Shown: positions 8,826 through 17,562, counted from the first letter of the stretch. The stretch is DNA of 59,611 nucleotides from Alistipes sp. (GCA_017558115.1 JAFYWG010000050.1:1-59611), one strand, 5' to 3'. Translations and numbers: made by a program. Notes: generated by a model not told the origin, from the sequence alone.

Positions 8826-9416
8826 CTACTCTTGGGCACCTACGCGTTTTGCCGCACGATGCACATCCAAAAGGCGGAAGCCGAGCGTTATCATCGACAT
8901 GCCGTACGACACAAAGGCTATGGCAACGAAGAGTATTACGGCCTCGACACCAAGCGTACCAGGCATCCATAGCACTGCAAGGCCCACGATGATGACTATG
9001 GCGGAGTAGAATATCATCCAGCCACTGCCACGCACGCTATGCGACTTGAGGTCTATGCCCTGCATCAGCGTCGCCACACCGCGATATAATAGCCACGCAC
9101 CAAGTAATATGGGCATGATAAAGGCCGAGAATATGGCGTTGAACACTAATATTATACCTATTATAATATCGACAATAGATGCCAATATCAGCCACCCTCG
9201 CCTCACGTAGCGGTTATTCGACGATAGGCTCTGCACGAGGGTGAGTATTCCCGAAAACATGACCGCCACACCAAACCACACAGCAAAGGAGAGGTAGCTC
9301 GCTGCGGGGTTTGCAATCACGAAAAAGCCTATGGCGATGAGCACCACACCTGCGATAAGCGAGAGCCACCAGTAGCTTACCAGTCGCTCTGAACGTTCTG
9401 AATAGTCGTTTCTCAT
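8826..9416 (-). CDS. HdeD/DUF308-type six-helix inner-membrane protein
   Basis: 196 aa, almost entirely made of three pairs of transmembrane helices. The helices alternate with short charged turns (RRGWLILASIVDIIIGIIL, then RGVATLMQGIDLKSH). This pattern of three repeated helical hairpins with glycines is that of the HdeD/DUF308 family. HdeD is linked to acid resistance in enterobacteria, but in Bacteroidales the role is not known and I do not assume it. Monocistronic, followed by rnpB with its own promoter. Confidence 0.75.
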   Translation of the reverse strand: MRNDYSERSERLVSYWWLSLIAGVVLIAIGFFVIANPAASYLSFAVWFGVAVMFSGILTLVQSLSSNNRYVRRGWLILASIVDIIIGIILVFNAIFSAFIMPILLGAWLLYRGVATLMQGIDLKSHSVRGSGWMIFYSAIVIIVGLAVLWMPGTLGVEAVILFVAIAFVSYGMSMITLGFRLLDVHRAAKRVGAQE

Positions 9417-9533
9417 AGTTTTAATGTTTTATCACAACGCGCTTGACTCCAACAATCGTGCTAAAGTGTGAATCTTTTAATTATAGGAAAGCATAGTTTT
9501 ATTATAGTTTATTAATGATATATGTATTGCAAA

Positions 9534-9565
9534 CTTGATTTTTTGAGATAATTTTACTATCTTTG
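9534..9565 (+). promoter_or_regulatory. Promoter without a following CDS
   Basis: cTTG (9534-9537), 20 bases, TATCTTTG (9558-9565). The nearest + strand start codon is about 375 bases away and two terminator-like hairpins lie between, so the promoter most likely drives the RNA at 9572-9860. Confidence 0.6.
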
Positions 9566-9571
9566 CGTTAA

Positions 9572-9860
9572 CAACTCGAGGAGTTAAAAATCCACGATAT
9601 TATTTATAGTTAAGTTAGTAATAAAAATAGATACATTGCCTATGAAACATAGTGTATAGTTTGATACACACATCTTAGACATATTTTGAAAAGCGTTTTA
9701 GCTTTATTCTGCTGCTCAGAAAGTTTGGCGACTAATAGACAGAAGGAATAATAGTTGAAATGCTCGTGCCGTATGGCGCGGGCTTTTTGTTATATTATTC
9801 TGTCGGGTTACGCCAAACACCTCTGAGCGGGAATATAACTAATAGTCCCGCGCTTTTTTT
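9572..9860 (+). ncRNA. Candidate structured small RNA, 6S-like rod
   Basis: Transcription from the 9558-9565 box would start near 9572. Segment 9714-9828 folds into a rod: GCTCAGA/TCTGAGC (9714-9720 with 9822-9828), GTTTGGCG/CGCCAAAC (9723-9730 with 9811-9818), a near-symmetric bubble of 8 and 7 bases, then ACAGAA and ATAATA pairing with 9793-9803. The apex is a 9-bp hairpin (9762-9783, GCTCGTGCC/GGCGCGGGC) followed by TTTTT. A second terminator hairpin GCGGGA/TCCCGC plus T7 ends at 9860. A rod with a central bubble and paired ends recalls 6S RNA, but I could not match a family. Small hairpins also occur at 9573-9585 and near 9652-9670. No credible ORF is present. Confidence 0.5.
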
Positions 9861-9941
9861 GTGTGTACGTATTCCAAGGACTGCAATTATTGTATAACAA
9901 ACTCCTATCTACGTAGGGTAAATAGAAATTTTTATAAGAAT

Positions 9942-10169
9942 ATGTGGAATATTTTTGCAGGCTTAAGTGCTATGGCAGGAAGGTCTGGGGATCCCTCTGG
10001 ATTTTGGTCAATGATATTTGTTGAAGCAATTTGTGCAGTAATACTATCTGCAATTATTGCGGTACTTGTAAGCGCAATTAGCAATTACAAATTTGTAGAT
10101 ACTTTTAAAGGTGTTTTTGGAATTATTGCTGTAATTGACCTTATTATATTACTTTTCACATTTTTGTAG
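9942..10169 (+). CDS. Small two-helix membrane protein, unknown
   Basis: 75 aa from the ATG at 9942; the longer frame from 9861 starts inside the terminator T-run and is unlikely. Residues 19-40 and 52-75 are hydrophobic (IFVEAICAVILSAIIAVLVS and GIIAVIDLIILLFTFL) with a short polar stretch SNYKFVDTFKG between. No known domain is recognised. It is the first of four small genes in an AT-rich stretch. Function unknown; a membrane-active or regulatory peptide is possible but unproven. Confidence 0.5.
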   Translation: MWNIFAGLSAMAGRSGDPSGFWSMIFVEAICAVILSAIIAVLVSAISNYKFVDTFKGVFGIIAVIDLIILLFTFL

Positions 10170-10274
10170 ATATTAGTTGCAATTGTGAACAATAATCCCC
10201 ATGTACGTTAGATTATCTATACAACAATTAATAGCTGATAAGATTAACTTTTTACGACCTTAAAATCAATCATT

Positions 10275-10430
10275 ATGAAAACTTTTTTAACAATTCTCTC
10301 GTTTTTATTTCCCATTGTTGGTGTTATCGCATATTTTGCAAATAAAAATAAGGATGAGGACGCAGGTGTGTACTTGGGTGCAGCAGGTGCTGGTTTTGTT
10401 GCAGGTATAGTGTCAACATTCTTATTTTAA
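10275..10430 (+). CDS. Very small membrane protein (51 aa), unknown
   Basis: The frame begins MKTFLTILSFLFPIVGVIAY and ends GAGFVAGIVSTFLF before a TAA at 10428-10430. A charged centre (NKNKDEDAG) separates two hydrophobic helices. The pattern 'FPIVGxIxYF-charged-GxxAGxxxGxI' is seen in many tiny bacterial membrane proteins. It could be a leaderless hydrophobic peptide rather than a conserved gene, but a clean start, stop and amphipathic layout support translation. Neighbours are similar small frames at 9942 and 10518. Confidence 0.45.
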   Translation: MKTFLTILSFLFPIVGVIAYFANKNKDEDAGVYLGAAGAGFVAGIVSTFLF

Positions 10431-10517
10431 TTTTTAGTGGAGGCTGACTAAAGTTCATATGGGCATTAATCAGCATCACCCATAAAGAGTAAATAATTTA
10501 TTGTATAGTATATAAAT

Positions 10518-10631
10518 ATGGATTTATTCTACGAATTGAGCGATATGCTTTGGCCGCTAATTATTCTTATAGTAATAAGTGGCGGTGTTGGTGGCTTAAT
10601 ATGGGATGCAGCGTCGAAAAAAAAGAAGTAA
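10518..10631 (+). CDS. Tiny single-helix membrane protein (37 aa), unknown
   Basis: The frame starts MDLFYELSDMLWPLIILIVI, is followed by a glycine-rich turn (SGGVGGLIWDAA), ends SKKKK and stops at 10629-10631. One transmembrane helix with a polylysine tail gives an N-out/C-in topology by the positive-inside rule. It lies 30 bases before the secreted protein gene at 10662, so the two are probably cotranscribed. Too short for a domain call. Confidence 0.4.
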   Translation: MDLFYELSDMLWPLIILIVISGGVGGLIWDAASKKKK

Positions 10632-10661
10632 TCTCTATTATCAAGAAAACAAGTGGCTTCT

Positions 10662-11108
10662 ATGAAAAAGTTTTTTCTAATTCTAATTGCTGTTATTGGT
10701 TTAAATATAACAGCTAATGCGCAGTCGGCAGAAATTAGTGATATATGGCTTGAGCATAATGTTTACTATTCTGGATATAATTGCTTAGCCATTCACTTTG
10801 AATGTTCTGTTGAGGGCATGCAGGGTAAAACAGTGAATATGGCGACATACTTCTTTGACGCAAATGGCAATGGTGTCAGAGCTCCTTACGCCGTCCCAGC
10901 ACAATTTAAGTCTTCAAATGGACAATTGAGCGTGGGAACTAATGTAAGAATTAAATATGACGATGCATATTGGGATGATTGTGTCTTATATATCCCTTAT
11001 GGAGTGTTCCCATATCCAGGATCGTATATGTGCGCTGTGCAAATATCTCATTCATCGTATGGTGTACTTGCAATATCATCCGAGGAATATTTTGACATAC
11101 ATATTTAA
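10662..11108 (+). CDS. Small secreted protein, unknown
   Basis: 148 aa from the ATG at 10662 (MKKFFLILIAVIGLNITANA, a Sec signal peptide cut near residue 20-21). A GTG nine bases upstream is possible but adds nothing useful. The mature part is beta-rich, with aromatic and glycine-containing strands (IWLEHNVYYSGYNCLAIHFE, and YFFDANGNGVRAPYAV further on). It contains three Cys. The layout resembles a single immunoglobulin-like sandwich, but I cannot name the family. Base composition is clearly richer in A+T than the flanking housekeeping genes. A good terminator follows at 11152-11188. Confidence 0.65.
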   Translation: MKKFFLILIAVIGLNITANAQSAEISDIWLEHNVYYSGYNCLAIHFECSVEGMQGKTVNMATYFFDANGNGVRAPYAVPAQFKSSNGQLSVGTNVRIKYDDAYWDDCVLYIPYGVFPYPGSYMCAVQISHSSYGVLAISSEEYFDIHI

Positions 11109-11151
11109 TGCTACTATTTCGTAACAAGTAGGTTATTCAATGGACACGGTT

Positions 11152-11188
11152 AGGCTGCTCAACATTACGTTTGGCAGCCTTTTTTTTT
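11152..11188 (+). terminator. Terminator of the small-gene cluster
   Basis: The stem AGGCTGC/GCAGCCT (11152-11158, 11174-11180) with a 15-base loop is followed by T8. This is a textbook intrinsic terminator. Confidence 0.8.
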
Positions 11189-11243
11189 GTAAATGGCGAT
11201 AAGTGTATTATATCCTTCATTTGAAAGATGCCATAATATGCGG

Positions 11244-11275
11244 TTTGGATAATTTTAAATTTATTGCTACCTTTG
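11244..11275 (+). promoter_or_regulatory. Promoter of the GH20 gene
   Basis: TTTG (11244-11247), 20 bases, TACCTTTG (11268-11275), about 31 bases upstream of the GH20 start codon. Strong consensus match. Confidence 0.7.
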
Positions 11276-11306
11276 CTTGGTTGAAAACATTTAAACTTAA
11301 AACTAT

Positions 11307-12896
11307 ATGAGAAGATTTGTTATGGGCATCGCCGTGGCTATGGCTGCCATCATCACGTTTGCACTTCCCGCCGAGGCACGCAACTACAGCATCGTGCCCG
11401 AACCCGCCTATATGGATATAGAGGCGGAGGGTGACTACATCGTAACCGCTAAGACACGCATCGTAGTAAACGACGAGGCATGGAACCCCGCAGAGCGCTT
11501 TGCCCAGGATATGATGCCATACTTCGGTCTTAAGAAGCCTATGCACACCGCAAAGCGCGGTAAGGGCATCAAAGTGCGCATCGACCAGTTTGTGCCTGCC
11601 GAGGGCTACGAGATGACCATTAACGAGGAGGGTATCATCATCATTGGCGGCACTGAGGCCGGCATCTACTACGGCTTGCAGACACTCCGCCAGATTATCG
11701 TCACCAACGACGGCAAGGTGCCCTACGGCTTTATTGCCGACGAGCCTACGTTCGCATATCGCGGCGCACACCTCGACGTATCGCGACACTTCTACTCTGT
11801 GGAGGATGTGAAGCGCTACATCGACATCATCGCAGCGCACAAGCTCAACCGCCTACACTGGCACCTCACCGACGACCAGGGCTGGCGCATAGAGATTAAG
11901 GCATACCCCGAACTTACGGAGAAGGGTTCTCAGCGTAAGGAGACGCTCATTGGCCATGGTCTAAACCCCGTAGAGTGGGATGGCACACCCTATGGTGGCT
12001 ACTACACTCAGGATGAGATTCGCGAGGTTGTGGCATATGCCGCTGAGCGCTACATCGAGGTTATCCCCGAGATCGAGATGCCTGGTCACTCGCAGGCAGC
12101 ACTCCATGCCCTTCCATGGTTGGGTTGCAACGAGCAGGAGGTAGACGTATGGACAACGTGGGGTGTAACACCCGAGGTGCTCTGCGCAGGTAAGGAGACC
12201 TCATATGAGTTCTTGGAGAGAGTTCTCGACGAGGTTATCGAGCTCTTCCCCTCGGAGCTTATCCACATCGGTGGCGACGAGTGCCCCAAGGAGCGCTGGG
12301 CAGAGTGTGAGCACTGCCAGGCGATGATTAAGGCTCAGGGCCTTGAGTCGGAGGAGGAGCTTCAGGGCTACCTCGTGGCACGCATCGAGCGCTACCTCAA
12401 TAGCAAGGGTCGCCGCATGATTGGCTGGGATGAGATTCTCGATGGTGGCGTGACACCTACAGCCACCGTGATGTCATGGCGTGGCCTTTCGGGCGGTATC
12501 TACGCTGCGGAGCGTGGCAACGACGTCGTTATGACACCTATGAGCCTCTGCTACCTCAACTTCTACCAGACAGAGAGCCGCGAGGGTGAGGGTCTCCATA
12601 TCGGTGGCCATGTACCCTTCGAGAAGATATACGCATGGGATGTATACGAGGGCATGAGCGATGCTGCACGCCCCCATATCATTGGTGTTCAGCTCAATAT
12701 GTGGACAGAATACATCAAGGACATGGCAACTATCGAGGTTATGCTTCTGCCCCGCCTCGGTGCTATGTGCGAAGTGCAGTGGTCACACGACCGCCGCGAC
12801 GATGCTACCATCCGCGCGAAGATGGAGCTTATGCGCAAGTTCTACGAGGCCAACGGCTGGCACTGCGCACCCTACTACTACGACCATCGTAAGTAG
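11307..12896 (+). CDS. Beta-N-acetylhexosaminidase, GH20
   Basis: Exported enzyme (529 aa) removing terminal N-acetyl-glucosamine or -galactosamine from glycans, for example mucin or chitin oligomers. A signal peptide (approx. 1-24, ending PAEA) is followed by the GH20b alpha/beta domain (approx. 25-150) and the GH20 TIM barrel. The catalytic pair D324-E325 sits in HIGGDECPKERW, and the substrate segments LNRLHWHLTDDQGWRIEIK and IEMPGHSQAALHA are present. No lipobox, so it is likely periplasmic. Family members use substrate-assisted catalysis by the acetamido group. Single gene with its own promoter and a palindromic terminator. Confidence 0.93.
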   Translation: MRRFVMGIAVAMAAIITFALPAEARNYSIVPEPAYMDIEAEGDYIVTAKTRIVVNDEAWNPAERFAQDMMPYFGLKKPMHTAKRGKGIKVRIDQFVPAEGYEMTINEEGIIIIGGTEAGIYYGLQTLRQIIVTNDGKVPYGFIADEPTFAYRGAHLDVSRHFYSVEDVKRYIDIIAAHKLNRLHWHLTDDQGWRIEIKAYPELTEKGSQRKETLIGHGLNPVEWDGTPYGGYYTQDEIREVVAYAAERYIEVIPEIEMPGHSQAALHALPWLGCNEQEVDVWTTWGVTPEVLCAGKETSYEFLERVLDEVIELFPSELIHIGGDECPKERWAECEHCQAMIKAQGLESEEELQGYLVARIERYLNSKGRRMIGWDEILDGGVTPTATVMSWRGLSGGIYAAERGNDVVMTPMSLCYLNFYQTESREGEGLHIGGHVPFEKIYAWDVYEGMSDAARPHIIGVQLNMWTEYIKDMATIEVMLLPRLGAMCEVQWSHDRRDDATIRAKMELMRKFYEANGWHCAPYYYDHRK

Positions 12897-12926
12897 TGAC
12901 TCATAGCATAACATTGCAGATAGAAG

Positions 12927-12958
12927 AATAGCCAGAATGGGATCCCATTCTGGCTATT
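12927..12958. terminator. Perfect 32-bp palindrome between convergent genes
   Basis: The arm AATAGCCAGAATGGGA (12927-12942) is followed at once by its exact reverse complement TCCCATTCTGGCTATT (12943-12958), with no loop in DNA. It lies between the GH20 stop and the convergent acyl-CoA synthetase stop and probably ends both transcripts. Confidence 0.65.
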
Positions 12959-12975
12959 ACTTTAGTGTTGCGATA

Positions 12976-14886
12976 CTATCCGAGTATCTTCTTCATTGCG
13001 CTTATGTTACGCGGGTTCTCTATGGCCTTACCCTCGGGCGTGTAGGCGTGGGCAATAGCCTCAGCAAAGTGCTTCTCCACCTTGTTGCGCACAATCTTCA
13101 TGGTGCTATTCACAAGGCCATTCTGCTCGGTGAAGGCCTCATCGGCGATAGCCACCACGGCAGGTACCCAGCGATCGGGGAACTCATTGGCATAGGCACC
13201 ACCTGTGCGGTACTTAGCCACCTCCGCAGCTACAATCTTCGCAGCCTCCGTGTATCGCGCCTCACCCTCAATGCCGCGCTCGTTGAGCAGACGGCTAAGG
13301 TTATCCTTCGAGGGCACGGCAAGAGCAATGGTATATGGATTTTGGTTGTTGTAGACGATAATTTGGTCGATATATGGCGACTTATCGACAATCGCCTCCT
13401 CCATACCCTCTGGGCTATACTTCTCGCCATCGCTCGAGATGAGCAGACTCTTGAAGCGACCCAAGACGTAGAGGAAGTCGTCCTTCGACATGTAGCCCAT
13501 ATCGCCCGTATGCAACCATCCGTCGCGCACGGTGTCGGCCGTAGACTCGGGGTTCTTCCAATATCCCGCCATCACGTTCTCACCCTTGATAACAATCTCA
13601 CCCTTCTGGCCTACGGGCAACTCACGACCCTCGTCGTCGAGAATCTTAATCTCGAGGGGCTGCACAAGGCGACCCGACGAGCCAAAGCGATGGTTACGCT
13701 TCGTAGGTGCGTTTGACGAGATAACGGGTGTAGCCTCCGAGAGACCATAGCCCTGGAACATGGGCACACCAATGGCGTAGAAGAAGCGCTGAAGCTCGCT
13801 ATCTAAGAGCGCACCACCACCGATGAAGAACTGCAACTCACCACCAAATGCCTCGCGCACCTTAGAGTAGAGCATCTTGTCGAAGAGCGCTACGAGGGGC
13901 TTAAGCATCCAGCGCAGGCCGCAACCCTTGCGGTAGCCGTCAGCCTGGTAGGCATACGATGTCTTGAGCGCAAAGCTAAAGAGGCGCTCTGTGGTCTTAC
14001 CCTTCTTGCGGATAGAGGTCTCGATATTCTTGCGGAAGTTCTTAGCCAACGCAGGCACCGAGAGCAAGAAGTGTGGGCGCACCTCCTTTATATTAATAGG
14101 TATATTCTTAAGCGTCTCCATGGGCGTACGTCCCACCTCTGTGGTTGCCACCGCAGCACCCGATGCGATGATGAGGTAGAAGCCTACGACGTGTGCGAAG
14201 CAGTGGTCGAGGGGTAGGATGATAAGCGTGCGCCAGTGCGAGGGCACATATACCACCGACAATGCCTGCTCGACGTTGGCCGTATAGTTGCGGTGTGTGA
14301 GCACCACACCCTTGGGGTCTGCCGTGGTACCCGAAGTGTAGGTGATAGTGGCGTAGTCGTCGTTCTTGAGCGAGCGGCCGATAGCCAAAAACTCCTCCTC
14401 GTGCTCCTTGAGGTACTGCTCACCGCAGGTCTTAAGTGACTCGAGGCTCTCCACAATGGCCAAATCGCTATCTACATCACCCCACACGATGATATGCTCA
14501 AGGTCGGGAAGCTGGTCGACAATCTTCGCCACCTTGGGCAACTGATACTTCGACACGAAGAGCACCTTCACATCGGCATGGCGCAAGCGAAACAAGAGGT
14601 CGTTAGCCTCCTCGAGCTTGATTGATAGGGGCACGCTCACAGCACCCGCATAGAGAAGACCAAGCTCCGTGATGATCCAGTTGTTGCAGCCCTCAGCAAG
14701 GATAGATACCCTATCGCCAGGCTTGACGCCAATAGCAGTAAGGCCAGCACCCGTCTTTAGCGCCTCAACCTTAGTCTTATTGTACGACGTGGGCTCGAAC
14801 TTGCCGTTATGCTTCTCTAAGAGGAGGTCCTTATCGCCATACTTGGCAACCGACTCCTCAAACATGTCAATAATAGTACGTTTCAT
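12976..14886 (-). CDS. Long-chain fatty-acid-CoA ligase (AMP-forming)
   Basis: Activates fatty acids with ATP and CoA (636 aa, adenylate-forming superfamily). The P-loop-like motif TYTSGTTADPKGVVLTH lies near residue 205, followed by the YGLSEATPVIS motif (approx. 390) and the hinge DGWLHTGDMGYMSKDDFLYV near 460. The C-terminal lid runs to residue 636. Length and an insertion after approx. residue 280 fit the FAA1-like long-chain group rather than acetyl-CoA synthetase. No signal peptide; cytoplasmic, membrane-associated at most. The gene lies below the GH13 lipoprotein gene on the same strand, with 65 bases between, so coexpression is possible. Exact chain length is not readable from sequence. 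Confidence 0.9.
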   Translation of the reverse strand: MKRTIIDMFEESVAKYGDKDLLLEKHNGKFEPTSYNKTKVEALKTGAGLTAIGVKPGDRVSILAEGCNNWIITELGLLYAGAVSVPLSIKLEEANDLLFRLRHADVKVLFVSKYQLPKVAKIVDQLPDLEHIIVWGDVDSDLAIVESLESLKTCGEQYLKEHEEEFLAIGRSLKNDDYATITYTSGTTADPKGVVLTHRNYTANVEQALSVVYVPSHWRTLIILPLDHCFAHVVGFYLIIASGAAVATTEVGRTPMETLKNIPINIKEVRPHFLLSVPALAKNFRKNIETSIRKKGKTTERLFSFALKTSYAYQADGYRKGCGLRWMLKPLVALFDKMLYSKVREAFGGELQFFIGGGALLDSELQRFFYAIGVPMFQGYGLSEATPVISSNAPTKRNHRFGSSGRLVQPLEIKILDDEGRELPVGQKGEIVIKGENVMAGYWKNPESTADTVRDGWLHTGDMGYMSKDDFLYVLGRFKSLLISSDGEKYSPEGMEEAIVDKSPYIDQIIVYNNQNPYTIALAVPSKDNLSRLLNERGIEGEARYTEAAKIVAAEVAKYRTGGAYANEFPDRWVPAVVAIADEAFTEQNGLVNSTMKIVRNKVEKHFAEAIAHAYTPEGKAIENPRNISAMKKILG

Positions 14887-14951
14887 ACACTATTTGGGTT
14901 AAATATGGGGCTACCGCACACGCGGCAACCCCATAAGTATATTAGGAGAGG

Positions 14952-17480
14952 CTACTCTCGTACCAATACGATGTAGTCGCTACCACCCAAAGTGAAGGTG
15001 TGTGAACCATTCACCTGAACCTTCTCACCAGTCATGAGGTTGGTCCACTCGCCAGGGTTGGGGTTGTTAATTGTTGTCGACGCCTGTGCGTTTGTGAAGT
15101 TAGCAACAACGATAACCTTATCCATTACGAGGGTCTTACCGCTCATGTGTGAGTCGTTAACATTCCAAGTGTGTACGCTGAGATTATCCTGACCATAGTA
15201 CTCCTCATGATCTGTACGCCATGACACATACTTAGACATTGCGTCGTAGAGAGCCTTGCGGTTAGCATCCTCGAAGTAGTTCCAACGTACGGGCTTGCGA
15301 CCAGTACGGCCATTCTCCTCGATAGATACGTCGTAGCCGAGCTCACCAAACTGCCACATCATCTTTGGATATGGAGTGAGGAAGTGGAAGGCATAAACAG
15401 CCTGGAGACGCTTTGTAAGCACATCCCAAGGCTTAGCCCATGACTGTGCGTACTTGATAGCATCGTATGCGATACGCTCCTCATCGTGAGTCTCGATGTT
15501 GTTGATGCGGCCCTTCTTGAAGTCAGAGAAGTTGCTCTTGCCGCCACCTGTGAAGCCGAGGACAGACTCCTTGTAGCCTCCGCGCTGGTTGTTGTTCCAG
15601 CAGAGTGCGCCTACAGAGTTGTAGAGCTCTGTCTCCTCGCTCTGGTCGCAGAAGTGCTCAAAGATGATGTAAGCATCCTCATCTACGGCGCGGATAGTCT
15701 CGGCGTAGTGCTTCAAAATGCCGATACGCTGTGCTGAGTAGCCACTTGCATCGTAGTTACCTGGGTTCTGCACAAAGCCCTTAGTGAGGTCGAAGCGGAA
15801 GCCATCGACGTTGTACTCCTCCATCCAGTACTCCAATACGTCGTCGATATACTCTACTGTGTACTGGTAAGTGTGGTTGAAGTCGTGGAATACGCTCCAG
15901 TTGTGAGGCGCGTCAACGTTGAAGAATGGGTTGTTCGACGTAGTCTTGTTAGCACCGCCATCCCACCACATCTTAGCGTAGGGGTGCTGACCTGTAGCGT
16001 GGTTGAATACCACGTCGAGGATAACGGCGATACCACGCTTGTGGCACTCGTCGATGAAGGTCTTGTATGCCTCCTCAGTGCCATATGCCTTGTCGGCAGC
16101 GAAGAAGAAGCAAGGATTATAACCCCATGAGTCGTTGCCGTCGAACTCCTGGATAGGCATGAGCTCGATAGCGTTAACGCCCAATGTCTCGAGGTAGTCG
16201 AGCTTAGCAGTTACGGCGTTGATAGAGCCCTCCTCAGTAAAGTCACGAATCAAGAGCTCGTAGATAGCCAATGAGTTCTCTGCAGGACGCTCGTATGATG
16301 TAGCAGTCCAGTTATACTCTGCGGGATTGAGCTCGAATACTGACACGATGTCTGATGTATACTCTGCGGGGTATGCCTTAAGGTTGGGGTATACCGAAGC
16401 GCTAATCCACTTATCGTTCCATGGATCGAGGATCTTGGTTGCGTAGGGGTCACCAATCTTGATTGTGCCATCTACGAGGTACTGGTAGCCATACTCAACA
16501 CCCTCCTCGAGGCCCGATATTGTAATCCAGAAGTAGTCGCCATCGCGCTTCATCATAGACTCGTTGCTGGGAGCATAGTCGTTGAAGTCACCAAGCAATA
16601 CTACCGACTGCTTGCCAGGCGCGAAGAGTACGAATGTAGCCTCGTTGCCATTTACGGTCACACCATTCTTAGCATCTGCAGGGCGTATAGCGTTCTCAGT
16701 CTCACCCAATACAGCAACCTTAACGCTCTCCTCAACGGTGTTAGTGCCGTCAGTAGCCACAGCCTTGAATACTACATCCTCAGGCTCGGTAGGAGCATAA
16801 GTGTATGAGAGTGTTGCGCCGCCAGTCTCCGCTACGGGAGTATCATTTTTGAAGAGCTTAACGCTTGTTGCTGCCTGCTGCTGTACCTGCACGGTGTACT
16901 CCTGGCCTACCTGGAGGATAGCGCCATGTGCAGGAGAGATAATCTTTACAGAGAGGCCCTCGGTAGCCAACTCAACGAAGATGTCGGCGCCGTTGTCCTT
17001 AACCTCGATAGAGCAGTCTGCAGAGCGGAATACGAAGGCGAGGTGTGTCACCTTCTCGCTATCGGGCACACCATACCAAGCGTGAACACCACCCTTGATG
17101 GTATAGTGCCAGATGTTATCACCCTTGCTCTCGAGCTTACACTCGGGGATGTTCTGACCCCAATCTGAAAGCACATACTTCCAGTCGCCATTCGATGTAC
17201 TATTCTCGGTAAGCACACCAGCGTGAGCATACAACTCACCAGTGAAGCCATCAGCTGCAGTGCCTGCAGTGTTAAGAATCACGGTGATATCCTCAGTCAT
17301 AGCCTCAGTTACGAAGGCTGGATCTGTAGAGATAAGGGGATACTCCGAAGGTGTAGAGGGGTTTGAGGGCTGCGGAGGGTTGTTGTTTGGAGGCAAAATC
17401 AAGCGGTTCTCCTCTGTGCCACAACCTACCATTACGATGGCTGCAAAGAGCAGCATCACGATAGTGTAGAGTCTTTTCAT
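14952..17480 (-). CDS. Surface lipoprotein GH13 alpha-amylase-family enzyme with N-terminal accessory domains
   Basis: 842 aa. A type II signal peptide has its lipobox Cys at residue 20 (MLLFAAIVMVGC), then a Pro/Asn/Ser-rich linker (NNNPPQPSNPSTPSEYP), so it is a lipoprotein probably on the outer membrane. Domains in order: a beta-sandwich of the SusE/CBM type (approx. 50-175), an Ig-like domain (approx. 180-255), a CBM48-like domain (approx. 265-370; FVLFAPGKQSVVLLGDFNDY), the GH13 barrel (approx. 400-760) and a C-terminal beta domain. The three catalytic acids are seen in DGFRFDLTKGF (nucleophile), AYIIFEHFCDQ (acid/base) and NIETHDEER. CBM48 plus GH13 suggests pullulanase or branched alpha-glucan hydrolysis; exact specificity is inference. 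No SusCD pair is adjacent, so it is not in a normal PUL. Confidence 0.88.
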   Translation of the reverse strand: MKRLYTIVMLLFAAIVMVGCGTEENRLILPPNNNPPQPSNPSTPSEYPLISTDPAFVTEAMTEDITVILNTAGTAADGFTGELYAHAGVLTENSTSNGDWKYVLSDWGQNIPECKLESKGDNIWHYTIKGGVHAWYGVPDSEKVTHLAFVFRSADCSIEVKDNGADIFVELATEGLSVKIISPAHGAILQVGQEYTVQVQQQAATSVKLFKNDTPVAETGGATLSYTYAPTEPEDVVFKAVATDGTNTVEESVKVAVLGETENAIRPADAKNGVTVNGNEATFVLFAPGKQSVVLLGDFNDYAPSNESMMKRDGDYFWITISGLEEGVEYGYQYLVDGTIKIGDPYATKILDPWNDKWISASVYPNLKAYPAEYTSDIVSVFELNPAEYNWTATSYERPAENSLAIYELLIRDFTEEGSINAVTAKLDYLETLGVNAIELMPIQEFDGNDSWGYNPCFFFAADKAYGTEEAYKTFIDECHKRGIAVILDVVFNHATGQHPYAKMWWDGGANKTTSNNPFFNVDAPHNWSVFHDFNHTYQYTVEYIDDVLEYWMEEYNVDGFRFDLTKGFVQNPGNYDASGYSAQRIGILKHYAETIRAVDEDAYIIFEHFCDQSEETELYNSVGALCWNNNQRGGYKESVLGFTGGGKSNFSDFKKGRINNIETHDEERIAYDAIKYAQSWAKPWDVLTKRLQAVYAFHFLTPYPKMMWQFGELGYDVSIEENGRTGRKPVRWNYFEDANRKALYDAMSKYVSWRTDHEEYYGQDNLSVHTWNVNDSHMSGKTLVMDKVIVVANFTNAQASTTINNPNPGEWTNLMTGEKVQVNGSHTFTLGGSDYIVLVRE

Positions 17481-17562
17481 TGTGTTTGTGTTTTATGTGT
17501 TATAATAATTGTCCAATCTCAAAAATAGGCGCGACGCTTACGCACGCGCACATATGACCCTG

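Noticed and set aside
9572-9860. tmRNA or SRP RNA
   Set aside because: No tRNA-like ends, tag frame or CCA end for tmRNA, and no SRP Alu/S-domain GNAR loop context.
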